A stretch of 64,000 nucleotides of DNA from Takakia lepidozioides (GCA_030704615.1 CM060733.1:60822001-60886000); one strand, 5' to 3'. Counted from the first letter of the stretch, positions 22,449-34,767 are shown. Notes: generated by a model from the sequence alone, not told the origin. A program made the numbers and translations.

Positions 22449-25400
22449 ATGGCCCCTTTTGGACAGCATTTTCATGACAATGGACTTCAAACGAGCGCTA
22501 CCCAAATGGGCCCAGATAGCTTACAGTCATCATCTTTAGAAGAGCTTCTTGGCATGGACGAAATGCCAGTTGGGCACGCGATGCACACACTAAATCCACG
22601 TCAAGGTGTCGCAATGAAAGCGCAGCCAGAGAGACAGCCCGTTTCAGGGTTGGAGTTTCAAGAGCTCACATACACTGTCATAAAAACACAAAAAAAGGAC
22701 GGACAATGGACGAGTAAACAGGTACACACAGGATCCATTTCCTAGAATACCTTTTTTTCCCTGTACCCTGAGTATTGTCATGGTAAGCTGGAAGATTTAA
22801 ATAATTATTGTTGCATATGTGTTTCCATATGATATACATGTACCTATATAGAGAACTCAATGTTTCAACTACACTTTGGATTGGACCACGTAGAGTTCCG
22901 ATCGATACAAAACCAAGCGTTGCAAACGATCCCCCTGTTGCATCATCACTATCATGATTCCGACATTTTGTATGTTCGTGAACATTTACAGGTCTTTTAG
23001 AAGTTTCTACAGGTATATTGTATGAAACCATCATACGGGCTGACATCTACTAACAAAATTCACTATAAATCCTCAAGATACATCCCAAAGTGTTCCTTTG
23101 GCTCTACTAGCAACATGTACCGAATCGAGACCTCACTCTAAAATCTAGAGTTATTAGCCATAATCAAGAATGTCTTTCATATTGAACTGGGCTGAGCAAA
23201 GGCTCACCTTGATTTGAAGTGTTATAAGAATCCAGTGAATATAGTGATCAATGTAGATATGTACCTTACAATACAACTGTTATACTGCCTACAGGTGGAC
23301 TTGTTACAAAGCATTTCAGGGCAAGCCTTGAAAAGACAAGTCACTGCTATTTTAGGGCCTAGCGGAGCTGGTAAGTCGACATTCTTGGATGCCCTAGCAG
23401 GGAGAATTGCAGCAGGAAGTCTAAGGGGCTCTGTCCGCGTCGATGGACAACCAGCGAAAGGTAGCTATATGAAGCAGATATCTGCGTATGTGATGCAAGA
23501 CGACCAGCTTTTTCCCATGCTCACTGTGTATGAAACACTTTTGTTTGCTGCGAAGGTCCGTTTGCCACCCAATATTTCCAGTTCGGAAAAAAAGATTCGG
23601 GTCGAGAAACTTATTGCCCAACTGGGTCTTCAGGTATGACATCCCAGTTCTACAGTAATCTGATGTGATCGCACAGCTGTGACCTTGTTTTTATGCTTAT
23701 CTATCTGTCAATGCTTTCTCTCAGTCAGATAAACGAAAGTAAGAGCACAATAGCTCTGGATGAAGCGACACCATAAGTTACAATTGCTTAGGCAAGAGTC
23801 TTCCTTCTTAGTCAAATGCACCACAAATATCTCGATGTCACATCTGAAAGTAGACTTTGAGTTTTTTGGTCTTACATTAGTTATGGATGCTCCGCTGAAA
23901 ATTATTCGTCTAAGTTGAGAAGCTCATTGTTTTGAGTTTTGACCTCGCAATGTTCCCTCCCTTACAACGGCATTCCAACTAGGAAATTGATGATTTAACT
24001 GGGGATAGTACTTATTCACATGGACTGTAGAAATATTTATTAATAGCATGAAAATTAAACTGTAGAGTGTAAGATGTTAGATCTGATTATATTTCCCCAT
24101 TTTTGGACCTTTTCATTTCAGTCTACAACCCATACGTACATAGGAGATGAAGGCCGTCGTGGAGTTTCTGGAGGAGAAAGGAGAAGGGTGTCAATTGGAG
24201 TTGACATCATCAATGGACCATCCGTATTGTTTCTTGATGAGCCTACATCGGGTCTCGATTCTACCAGTGCCCATAGTGTCGTCGAGAAGCTCGTGGACAT
24301 TGCCAATGAAGGGAGCACCGTCGTCCTGACCATCCATCAACCTTCCTTTCGCATCCAACAACTCCTCAACCGATTGATTATCCTCGCAAGGTATGCTTAA
24401 TTTCCGTTCTTGACTTCCTGAATTTTAAATAAGCTCTTATAAGTTATAAGCTCTTAATTAATAGATCATCATGGATGATTTCACTCAAGCCTAGTAAGAT
24501 TGGGTTTGAACAGGTCCTAAACACATCAAGAATGGAGCTAAGATCTTCACATAAGTAATAATCCAAGTCGCATCAACATTTGGTCTGTTTAAGTGTGACC
24601 AATCGCAGCTATTTGGTGCTTTGAACCGTTTTATGTGAAATAACTAGTTTATTGTTCACTTACGAAGATCATACTCGCTGCTTACAGAGGAAAGCTGATC
24701 TACATCGGAAGTCCCAACGCTCTCACAGGCCACCTTGCCGCTTTCGGGAGGGAGCTCCCTGAGGACGAAAACAACATCGAATATTTTCTTGATGTTATCA
24801 AAGAGTATGACGAGTCAACTGTTGGTCTCGACCCACTAGTTACATTCAACAAAGATGGGATCAAGCCGGACAATAACAAGACCCCACTCCCTAAAACTCC
24901 TTTGGCCGCTAGACCCAAAACGCCCAACAACCAAATAGCTCAGAAATCTTCTCCAGTGTATGATGACAGAAGCATTGACTCCATGAATGACCTTAGCACA
25001 ATAGAAGAAGAAGACGACGACTATGACCATTCTCTTGTGCGCACACCTTTCAACAACTTCGCGGTTCCACCGCTCGCATCATATTTCTATAGAGGTGATG
25101 ATATATCTTTCGTTTCTTTTACATCTGAAACATTTAGCCAAACCCCCGGGCGTACTCCTGGACGGCCCAATATCGTCAACTCCTTCCAGAAGACACCAAT
25201 GAGAACTCAGGGCCCAGGCACCCAGAGCGCAGGTTCTGATTTGTCGGCAAATAACAGCTGCGACAAAGATCAGGAGGACAACGTCATGTTCGAGCAAGAA
25301 TTAGGCCCCAAGTTTGCGAACTCCTGGTTCAAAGAGGTACTGGTCCGTTTTGAAAGTAGAACTGCAAATAATGTGACAACGCTTTGAAATGTGATCAATT

Positions 25401-26643
25401 GATTTGTTTCAGAGTTGGCCCCAAAGATTTTGCTATGAGCACTAATAAGCAGGAAAATAAATCAAGGTGTCACCTTTTCGAGATAAATATCTACTTCCCA
25501 GTAAGTTTTAATTAGGATTGCATGGTCCCCGAGTGAGTCTCTAAATGAAAACCTCTGAAGACCTTCAAAGTTAACACTAGGATTATATGTTCTTAAACTA
25601 ACAAACATCATTTTTTTCATCTACTAGAGACACTGCAATCGGTAAGTTCGTATTGGAGAAAAACCCCTCCTCGAGGATTCCCCGGACATACTAAACTATG
25701 ATCAATAGGATGTGAGCTTTTCAATTTGTCGGCTGAAAGTTTTCGAGGTGTTGAGCATTTGCTTGTTGAATCGCAGGTGCTGGTGCTCATGTGGCGCAGT
25801 TGGTACAACATAATCCGCACACCTGAGCTATTTTTGTCCAGAGAGATAGTGATTCTGGTCATTAGCTTCATGCTCGCAACTCTATTTTTGAAGGCTAAAC
25901 ACACACTGCAAGGTGTCTACAACCTTCTCAACTTTTTCATCTTTGCCCTCACCCTTTTCTTCTTCTCATCAAACGACGCAGTCCCTGCCTTTATCCAAGA
26001 ACGCTACATTTTCATCCGCGAGACGTCGCACAATGCCTATCGTGCGTCGTCCTATGTGGTGGCGGGACTAATCGTCCACCTCCCATTCCTGGCCGTGCAA
26101 GCTCTTACCTTTGTCGTGATGACCTGGTGGGTACTCGGCTTGCATGGAGGTGTGACCGGATTTTTAATCTTCTGGGTGGTTCTATATGCCTCTCTCATCA
26201 CCACAAATTCATTTGTCGTGCTTGTGAGCGCTGTAGTACCTAACTACATCACGGGCTACTCCATGGTAATCGCGCTTACATCACTATTCTTCTTATTTTG
26301 TGGGTTTTTTCTTAAGAGAGGGAAGATTCCCAATTACTGGATTTGGTTACACTATATTTCCGCAATGAAGTACCCTTTTGAGGCTGTTCTAACTAACCAG
26401 TTTGACAACGACATTTGTTATAACTCCGGCCCTATATTACCCCAGCCAGGGCCATTGGGAGACATTCCAACGTTTGGGACTACTCCGAATTGTAGCCTAA
26501 CAGGTCATACAGTGCTTCAAGCCATGAATATGCCCGAATTCACAATATGGGAGAACATTGGCATACTACTCCTATGGGGTGTGTTTTATCGTATACTCTT
26601 TTATGTTGTTTTGCGCTTCTATTCAAAGAACGAGAGGAAGTGA
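22449..26643 (+). CDS. STR: half-size ABCG transporter, STR type
   Basis: Five exons with GT-AG borders and agreeing phases: 22,449-22,721, 23,295-23,633, 24,122-24,390, 24,688-25,336, 25,777-26,643, giving about 798 residues. The start has a strong context (GCCATGG). The nucleotide-binding domain comes first: Walker [10 protein letters not shown] (about 112-120), signature VSGGE (219-223), Walker B VLFLDEP (239-245), H-loop TIHQPS. A Thr/Pro-rich and acidic linker (about 330-500: [34 protein letters not shown]) precedes the membrane domain (511-798), ending FYSKNERK. The linker, [33 protein letters not shown] and [20 protein letters not shown] are features I recall from STR/STR2, half-transporters of the periarbuscular membrane implied in lipid supply to mycorrhizal fungi. 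STR normally pairs with STR2. All motifs look intact, so a working gene is likely; orthology needs a tree. Confidence 0.87.
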
Positions 26644-26699
26644 GAAGGAGGAGCACAGTGGAAAGCGCTTCCTATTCTGTTTCCGAGAAGAATTTCAGG

Positions 26700-27950
26700 G
26701 TAGTCAAATGCACCAGCTGCAAGGTTGTTAACGTCAATTGATACTGCGGGGAGATCAGGCGCATGCATGAGAACTGTTAAGCCCACTGCTACTTTAGATC
26801 ATGCGGTCTGGTATTGACAGCTGACCACAGCATTAACTGCGCTCAAATCAGACTACCGAGGCGAGATTCAATTGTCCCTGCTGCGGGCCATGTGATCTCA
26901 AATTACATGAGTCCGTGGTATTGCGTGGGCATTCGTCATCAGCATATCACTTGTTAAATGTGAACAATATGTCTAACATAGTGTGTGGAACTAGACTACT
27001 AGGATGTCCATCCGGCTCCAAGCTGTAGGCTGATACAAAGATTCTTTATAAAAACAGATTCATATAATGCTTATTTCACTGATTAGGGGAAAGTTATAAT
27101 GACAGGCTCATGCCCTTACATTGATCCCTCAAATGGATGGGCTTCAGAAGGAGTTTGAACAGTCAAGCAGTTGTGGGTACTTATTAGGCTTCCACATTGG
27201 CTTGACACCAGAAATTCTTGATGGAGTAATGCAATTTTGATATGAGCCAGTCATTCATGAATGAGGTCTCATTGTCTTTAATCCTATTGAAATTTGAATT
27301 AAAAAATACAACATAAATAGCTAGCACAAAAGATATCTGGAAAAATATGTTAACTAATAAATTTATCCTTAAAGCCACGCCCAGTTTGGTTCCCAGTTTG
27401 GACCTCTAGCTACTGTTTCATCCCCAGTTTAAGTGCAAACGTAAAGTTGGGCAAAATTGGGCACGAGTTTGTCAAACTGGGCATGATTTGATATCCTAAA
27501 GTATAAGAAAAAGCAGGGAGATTTTTGTTGTTGCTCGCAGGTCACTCGGCGTCACGGGGGCGTGCAGCTCGGCAAAACCCAAACTGTGTATGAAACTAGT
27601 TTCATCCCGTGTTTTCTTTCTTTGTATGAGTTTCGTCCCCACTTTTGGCCAAACTCGGGGTACTTGTCCCCAGTTTTTGGCACTTTACGACTTAGTCTGT
27701 ACCAGGATCTTTAGAAGCCATTGTCTCTCCCAGTTCAATGTGTGTGTGTCAGTGGATTGTTAGTGGTTGCTTCTTGGAGCTTAGAGTTTAGGGTTAGCTT
27801 CAGAGCATGTGAGCTGTGTACCAAGCCTTTGGAACCAAAGAGTGTATGTGACTTGTCTTATGTAATACAATACTGTTGGCCTCCAAGCACTATGTACTTG
27901 GAGTTTTTGTGTATGACTGTGTGCTTTGTTTAATCTATGCATCGCTGGTA
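26700..27950. other. intergenic stretch downstream of the ABCG gene
   Basis: No supported gene. 27,380-27,690 repeats short CCCAGTTTGG-type words several times, suggesting an old repeat, but I could not set ends. Confidence 0.4.
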
Positions 27951-27959
27951 GAATACAAC

Positions 27960-28139
27960 ACCAAGTTGTAGCCCAGTGGTAGTGGGCACATACCACCTCG
28001 GAAGTGGTTGTGGGTTCAATCCACCGATTGGTGTCACAAAGGTGTCCACCTTCCTGCTGGAAGGCAGTAGCCCTTTGGGGTCAAGAGACACCATAAATTA
28101 CGCTTCCTTAGCTTTCTCATGTTAGATTAAATTAAAGGA
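27960..28139 (+). mobile_element. tRNA-derived SINE
   Basis: The stretch has an RNA polymerase III promoter in order: A box TAGCCCAGTGGTAGTGGG near 27,968, and B box GGGTTCAATCC near 28,012, about 45 nt apart, as in tRNA-derived SINEs. A non-tRNA body follows (CACCTTCCTGCTGGAAGG) and then an AT-rich tail. The tRNA-like part cannot fold as a normal tRNA gene. The exact end is unclear because a MITE is inserted right after it. Confidence 0.65.
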
Positions 28140-28143
28140 TTAA

Positions 28144-28958
28144 CCCCTAATGGACGACGCGACCCGTTTCGGGTTGCGTCCGAAATCATAAAGCGATTTG
28201 CCACGATGGCAAATCGTTGGATGACCTCGGATGAAAAAAAATATATCAATGAAAGTTGTGCGCCGTGACGTCATGCACCTGCCTATCTTTATGGCACCCT
28301 AAAATAATAAAAGCACTGCTGTCGGTAATTTTTTTTAGTGTGCAAGGGTACCCAATTCAAGGCCCTCCAGCAGCTTTGACCTACCGACGTGGTAGGATAT
28401 GGGTGGCATGTACCATGAAAATTCATTTTGCATGTAGATAGGTTAGAATGCTTCCAAAAAAAATTTGGTAGTGAGTTTCCACGCAAGGAACGATATGACC
28501 CGAGGAATTCACCTTGTCGTGAAAATATGGACACATTTGAGGCATATTTGGGATCAATTGTAATGGATTGTCTTTTTGACCCACCTATTTTCCCATACAA
28601 AGAATCCCTCATGTGGTTTTGGAATTTGGTTCTGAAATTTTGCCCCAAGGTGCTGTACATGCCAAGCAATTAGAATCTGGGTATGTTGTATCAATGAAAA
28701 TTTATTTTGTCAGGCCAATTGCTTGGTCAAACCATTTTTTCACTCCAAAACTAGAGCACATTAAACATTTACAGCTTGCATTTTCGTTATAATCTTCGTT
28801 ATGACACGGTGAAATCAACTGAAATTTTTATAGTAGGTTCCTAAAGTAGGTATGATTACTTTCATACGGTTCATCTCCCTGGATGTTTGTCAAATGTCAG
28901 ATATGCCCTCAAACATGAGGGCATTGGGCCCACCAAAAACGGGCTCGTCCTTTAGGGG
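28144..28958. mobile_element. piggyBac-like MITE with TTAA target duplication
   Basis: An 815-bp segment flanked by TTAA on both sides (28,140-28,143 and 28,959-28,962). The ends are inverted repeats: left CCCCTAATGGACGACGCGAC, right (complement) CCCCTAAAGGACGAGCC, then CCGTTT in both. The TTAA flanks and C-run start are the hallmark of piggyBac elements. There is no transposase, so it is non-autonomous. Confidence 0.65.
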
Positions 28959-29406
28959 TTAAAGGATTAAAGGATTTTACTGTAGCTTCATAACATCAAC
29001 GAGAACACATACACAATAGTACCCATACTGATTACCAAAACACAAGCGGAAGTATGCAAACGACAGCTTGTACATTAATAGTAAGATTGGGTACAACAGC
29101 TACAGAGCTCATTAACGCATAACAAGCACGGCCCTTCTTGCCTGGAGCAAGACCTGTAACATACAAGCTGGAGGAAAAAGAAAAAGCTAGATTCGTAAGG
29201 AGCTAGTTACAACTGTGCTACAGAAACTTTGTGCTATCATTTGCATGGAAGATTCCATACTACACAGCTAATCACTTGTCCGGTTCATGATGCACTTGCC
29301 ACCTGGGTGTTTCCCGCTCTCTACAGTCAATGTCAATGCGTCAGTGGTGAAATACTACCTAAACTCCCACTCGCAGAGACATTGGTTCATTCAGCTAGTT
29401 TGTAGT

Positions 29407-30335
29407 GGTCATACCAAGTAGTCCTCGAAGCGTCTCAAACTTATCTTGCGGTAGAGCTTTGGTGAGTATATCGGCTACCTGATCGTTAGTACTGATATAG
29501 GAAAGAGAAATCTCCCCGTTTTCATGCGCCTCACAAATGATGTGATACTTGACGTCGATGTGATTGGTTCAACGGTGGAGTTCTGGATTTTTTACCAGTT
29601 TGATGGCCGCTTGATTATTACTATACAGTGTGGTTCCTGCTGGGGGTATCCAAGATTAGCAAGCAATCTCCTCATCCAAATAATTTCATGTGTTGTCAAG
29701 TGCGCTGCAACGTACTCTGATTCAGTCCTACTCTCGTCAGTGCACCCCTGCTTACGAGACCCCCACGAGACTGGTCCCCCTTTGAGCATGAACACAAATC
29801 CGGATCGTGATTTTCTGTCATCAAGATCCATGGCAAAGTTTGCGTCACAATATGCATGCAACACGTGGTTCATATTGCTCCCATTGTATGTGATCCTCAT
29901 CGAGGCTGTTCCCCACAAATATTTCATGATGCGCCTCAAAGCTGAGACATGGGGTGTCCGAGGGCTAAACGTGAACTTTCTTGCATGTGCGACGGAGTAC
30001 GAGATGTCGGCTCGTGTCCCAAGTTGAGCGAACTGCAAGATCCCGACAATGGACTTGTATGGAAATTCTCTTGAATCCTCCACACTTCCATCTCCCATGT
30101 GCATGGATAGGTTGGAGACGCTGTAAATGGATTAGCCGGTACAGCTGCCGAGGTGCAATTGTTGTAACCATACTTCCTCAGTTTCGACCAGATGTACTTG
30201 GACTGATCAATGTGAATTAAATGCTCTTCTCTCATTCGCACGATGTGCAGCCCAACATAAACCTCCGGATACCCTGTTGCAATATGGAATGTCTTTCCTA
30301 TGGAAGAAATGATGTGCTCAATCTGTTCTTTCGGG
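29407..30335 (-). pseudogene. Ty1/copia pol remnant (RT end and RNase H)
   Basis: The minus strand shows the end of a copia reverse transcriptase (LIHIDQSKYIWSKLRKYGY, PYKSIVGILQFAQLGTRADI) and RNase H (AYCDANFAMDLDDRKSRSGF, SRTESEYVAAHLTTHEIIWM). The C-terminal tail follows in another frame (NHIDVKYHI, ISTNDQVADILTKALPQ). Several frames are needed, so it is broken. The start is cut near 30,340 where a MITE begins. A poor purine stretch near 29,365 could mark the 3' LTR, but LTR ends were not found. Confidence 0.85.
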
Positions 30336-30341
30336 TGAATG

Positions 30342-31069
30342 TAGGGTTGAATGGACCAAAATGGACGTTACCGGCACAGTTTTAGATGACTGCAATTGAT
30401 GGTGTCATCAATTGAATTTTAATTAACTCATGAAAACCATCAAATATATATGTCATTGGATTCCTAGCTTTAATACGCACCATAACAACTCTCCAATCAT
30501 GAATCCGATAAGAAATGACTCTGCTATGGACTTTTGAACACCATCATTGTGGACTGTTATCGTTGTGAATGGAATTACAATGGACTCAAGTTCTCATATG
30601 TGCCATTGGTGAATTCCATTGAAATTTGGACTTCAGGTGGCCATTTTGGTCCACATCATAGGTATGGATTTGAAGTGGCAAAATCATTTGTCATTTGACT
30701 CATATGGACTAATATATGTAAAAACAATAGGTGTTTTTTGAAAAGTCCATAGCTCATCTTGTTTTTTGGATTTTGGGTGTCATTTTTTTTCTAGAAGTAT
30801 AAAAACCTATAATCTTCAATGGCTAGGTGGCATATTGAATTTATTTCGTAAACTCTAATTTTTAGTTTTTCATAATTTCTCTAAATAATAGACTAAAATA
30901 TTTAATGAATTATATCTTTAATATTTGGGGTGGAACTCTTTACTAAATATGTTCAGTATACGATTATCTATCACTAAAAATATATTTTGGATAGTATAAT
31001 CAACTTTTTGTTTTTTGGTTATGGACTTTCATGGAGGAGGATCTGCCGTTTTTGGTCCACTCAACCCTG
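30342..31069. mobile_element. hAT-like MITE
   Basis: The ends are inverted repeats of about 19 bp: left TAGGGTTGAATGGACCAAAA, right (complement) CAGGGTTGAGTGGACCAAAA. The CAGGG start fits hAT-type elements. Its 728 bp of AT-rich sequence has no gene. The 8-bp flanks do not match, so no target duplication is seen. Its left end abuts the copia remnant. Confidence 0.5.
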
Positions 31070-31239
31070 CAACTGCCCTTTCTTAACATTGCACGCCATG
31101 CCATCATCTATAAAGATGGTAATAATCATACGCACGGAAGAGAGGTGCTTAATACACGCCACCATTAGCAACTAATGCCACCTGATTGTACTCTGTGAAG
31201 AATGCAGCGTAGCTACGATGTGAGCCCAGCCCCGTGAGC

Positions 31240-31310
31240 CTGGGAGCTGAGCTCACGTTGTAGCTGCAAAGCGTGAGCTGAGCTCACGCTTCAGGGAAGC
31301 GTGAGCGGCA
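31240..31310. repeat. inverted repeats of GTGAGCTGAGCTCAC type
   Basis: AAGCGTGAGCT and AGCTCACGCTT are perfect inverted arms around a single G (about 31,268-31,290); related copies lie on both sides. They could form a cruciform or hairpin. No gene link is seen. Confidence 0.6.
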
Positions 31311-31964
31311 CAAATCTGCTGGAGAAGCAGGTCCTATAGGCGAGGATAGGTCTCTGGTCAACAGACTCACGATAACACAACCCAAAATACACAATTGAGG
31401 AAGACTCACAATCACTAAGTACAAAAAAGACCATAGCAGTTCCATCGCTAGATACGGAATCTGCAATGTTTACACGCCCTCATGTGCATATGCTCCGGCG
31501 ATTTTTGCTATCATCTTGCCCATGGTTTCCGTTGCGGACTGAAGAGGTGAAGTGACTGATGGATGCTTCCAGCACACCATGAATACTATAAAATTTAAGA
31601 ACACCATAAAGCAATGTTTACTAAGGACATGTTTAGGCAGGCTTCAAATCAGTTCACTCATTGGAAAGAGCCCCTTCATTCGCCATTCATAGGGACCCGA
31701 CCAAGTGCCCCAAACGCATGACATGTACAATTTAATCGCCAAGAACAGGTCTTCCAGCACAAAAAGATGACGAAAATAGTGGAAGCATATGCACGATGGG
31801 GGCTGTAGGGCTCTAGGGCTGCCACTCCTCTCCGAACCTTCAAGATCACGAAAACACAAAGATCACAACACTGTGGAAGGCAACGCCTCCCACGCGCACT
31901 TGCCGCAGTTTCGGACAAAAAAGAGAGAGATGCTGATGGCAATCCGCAAATGAGCGGTGGCATG

Positions 31965-32301
31965 GCGCCCTAGATTGGAGGGCCAGGATGGGGTCTCGGA
32001 CGGACGGCCCCGATCTGGCGCCGGCAGCGGACCGGATGGCTGTCCGCTGGCGTATGGCAGAGCAGATTGGCAGAGCAGACCGCAGCAGAGCAGACCTCCC
32101 CGGCAGACTTGCCGCAGCGGACCGGCCGTCCGACGGATTTCGGGCGGTCCAGCCGCGGCTGGTGCAGCCGCCGCGGCACGGGCGGGCGTGGGAGACCGCG
32201 CACAGCTGCGGGCCGGGGGGGGCGCCCCTCGCCCGGGCGCCCGGCCGTGCTGTCCGTTTGCACGCTTGCATTCAACTCGTTATTATTATAAAATGAGAGG
32301 C
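31965..32301. repeat. lone MULE terminal repeat related to MULE-2
   Basis: A GC-rich block ending TTATTATAAAATGAGAGGC at 32,301, matching the outer end of the MULE-2 right repeat (ATTGTAAAATGAGAGGC). It also carries GCAGCGGAC words (complement of GTCCGCTGC) typical of that repeat. The partner end was not found, so it is a solo end or a deleted element. The overlapping open frames here come from GC bias. Confidence 0.6.
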
Positions 32302-32309
32302 TCAACACA

Positions 32310-33200
32310 CTATGCGTGTGTTTGTCAGAAGCATGAAAATCGTGTATCAATCTTCTCAAATGTTTTCTGTCTTTTTGGCAGATTTTCTATGTCAGTGTAT
32401 AAGCTCCGGACTGCAAGTCACCCGTAGGATTTCAATGGGTTGCTTCTCAAAAGATGCAGAAAGCTTCGGTACAGATGACATCTTCTTTTAATGCTCATAC
32501 ACTCCAAATCTATTCTAGTTCTTCTTGTTCTTGTTCTTGGAACCTAATCGAACGGCATTTGAACCAGGATTGAGCTCAAACGGTTTCTGAGCATCACCTT
32601 AATGGGCCCAAGCAACAATGTGTGTGAAATTGAAATTGGGCTTCATTTTACTGGGCAGGCTCACTCCCCTTCTCCTCACCCTCACCTTCGCTTCCCTACT
32701 ACAAGCTCCCACAATCCATCTACTAGCGTCAGCTGCCGTGCAAATAGCGGATGAGCAGCATCTCCTTAAGGTGCAATAAATACATGGACATGTCCTTTTA
32801 AGAGCCTTTTACTGCATACTCGAGCTGCACATTATATAATCTGGACCAAGCAGACACAGCCTGCGCTATAGAGGTATTGGAATCTGAACACCTCGTGGAA
32901 AAAACTGGGTTGTGCTTTGTTATACAACCATCAACTCAGATCGTCCCCACACAACGGCTATAAAGCGGCCGGCCCATTACTGATCTCACATGGTGTCCAT
33001 ACCATCGAATTACGTAATCTTAACATGGAAAACAAGTCTGAGCCAGCGAAACCTATCATGTGATGTAATCTTCATATCGTACCTCAGCATGAAATGGGCA
33101 TGTACCTACAGGTCAATTATCTTCATGAAATTTCTACTCATATGTGAAGGAAAGGAGTCTACGCGCGATTGGTTCACATACATTGAGCCAGGCCATCCGG
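32310..33200. other. intergenic stretch
   Basis: I see no coding signal, RNA gene or clear repeat between the lone MULE end and the 3' end of the DUF538 gene. Confidence 0.4.
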
Positions 33201-33314
33201 TCTGTCCCTTGTCAGTGACGTGACCACGAGTGAATCTACGGACCTGGCTAGAAGGACCAGAAGCTGATGAATTTAAAATCTGCACTATGTCGAGCTTGGT
33301 GGAAAGTCGAATCA

Positions 33315-34466
33315 TCACTGGCCGGGAGCAAAGGCTTCTATAGGGAAGGTCTTGGTGATGCCAGCAAAGCTCTTGAAGTGGATCTTTCCGGTGAAGTGCT
33401 CGTCGATGGAGATGTCACCAACGGGTGCCCAGAGGATGAGTTCCTTAGCCTTTACACCCGAGAGCTTCTTGATGCGGTTATTTTCGAGGAATCCAGTGAT
33501 CTCGGTGCCATAGCTCACCAACTTCCCAGCAATCTTGAAGTTATGCTCCACCTACAACACAGGTGTACATATAACTTGAGGCTCAATTGCAACCTGTCTA
33601 CAACATACTAGTCTCGAGAGAGATACCGAAATTTGGCGGGGTTTTGAGCTGAAAACTGGGCACGGTTCTAATCATCCGGGCACTCGTAACAAGGTCAACT
33701 GGTCCCGAGTCATTGAACCAATGTGATCAATCACCAGGGAGTTTGAGTGATCGTTCTGCAACTCGGCCACGAAACTCTGGACATGGGTTAGCGTTTATAT
33801 TGATGAATTTGGACCTTTGGAAGGCTTTCCAGAAAGGTGGTGAGTATGACATGATCTCGAGAAATGAGAGGCAGACCTATCTGAAAGGACGTAAATATAT
33901 AAAATTGTCGTGAACAAGGAATTTCTCACCTGGAGTGGGACCCCAAATCAAGGATTCGGCACATTCTCTATACATAACCGAGGTCGACTCCAGACAAAAA
34001 CCCGGCTGAACCTTCCCGGGCGAGCTGAGTTGAGGCCTTCACACGTCCACCAGTTTCCGAAGCTCACTATAGAAGAGAGGTCTCTCTTCAACCGGACCCC
34101 CGAGCTTTACTACGTGAAATTCAAATTGCGAGTGCTATGAACAACAAACATGAACCTTGAAAAACCGAAAGGTGTCCAGTCTGTGGTTTGTGCATACCCA
34201 GAGGGTGCTTGTGGAGTTCTCACCCCATTTTCAGGCTTGACAGAGTCCGACTTAGTCAATGTCAATAAAGGGGATTTTACCTTCTTCTTTTGGGTGATAA
34301 ATATGTAGCCAGTGCTCCTCACGAACCCCGTCTCGATGACATCCTCGAGGGGCAACAGTCCAGCAGGCAGGTGAAACTCCTCCAAGAGCGCTACCGCATT
34401 CTTCAGGCCCTCCTCATGCCCGGTCCAGATGGTGGCATCCTTTTTTAGCCCTTCCTTGCCCGCCAT
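33315..34466 (-). CDS. DUF538 (SVB-like) protein
   Basis: Two exons: 34,281-34,466 (ATG in context ACCATGGCG) and 33,315-33,551, joined in phase 0 by a GT-AG intron of 729 bp, for about 140 residues. Exon 1 gives LKNAVALLEEFHLPAGLLPL and GFVRSTGYIFITQKKK. Exon 2 gives GKLVSYGTEITGFLENNRIK, LSGVKAKELILWAPV and ITKTFPIEAFAPGQ. These are the core blocks of plant DUF538, in the branch with Arabidopsis SVB, a small protein affecting trichome size and stress responses; its biochemical role is uncertain. Family members are usually 140-170 residues, so it looks complete. A longer in-frame start at 34,688 exists, but the extra N-terminus is unlike the family. Confidence 0.85.
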
Positions 34467-34702
34467 GGTTGAAGTCCGAAAAAAATTCTTCCAATCACTT
34501 AGATTCCCAGGTGGGTGTGAATATCCCCCAAGAAAACTGGCCAGCTCCAAGACAGACCGACAGTGAGCGAAACTGGTCGAGACTCTGTGTAGTCCAGTGC
34601 AATGTGTGTGTGTGAGGATGCGGACCAGCTTTTGTAGTGCGAGGAAGGCGAGTCCACCAAGGTACGCCATGGCTGCTACCGAACCCACTTCTTACAAATA
34701 TT

Positions 34703-34767
34703 ACGTCAATACGTAATATTACGTAGTAAAACATGGTAATTACGTATTACCACGTGTAAGGTTACGT
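34703..34767. promoter_or_regulatory. dense ACGT-core cluster upstream of the DUF538 gene
   Basis: Six ACGT cores in 65 bp (34,703; 34,711; 34,721; 34,742; 34,752; 34,764), mostly TACGTAA-type plus one CACGTG G-box, 237-301 bp upstream of the DUF538 start codon. ACGT cores are binding sites of plant bZIP factors, including the abscisic-acid class. The partly palindromic layout could also be a small MITE. Confidence 0.5.

Noticed and set aside
31846-32427. Overlapping long frames on both strands at 31.9-32.4 kb
   Set aside because: GC-rich MULE end; the open frames reflect base composition.
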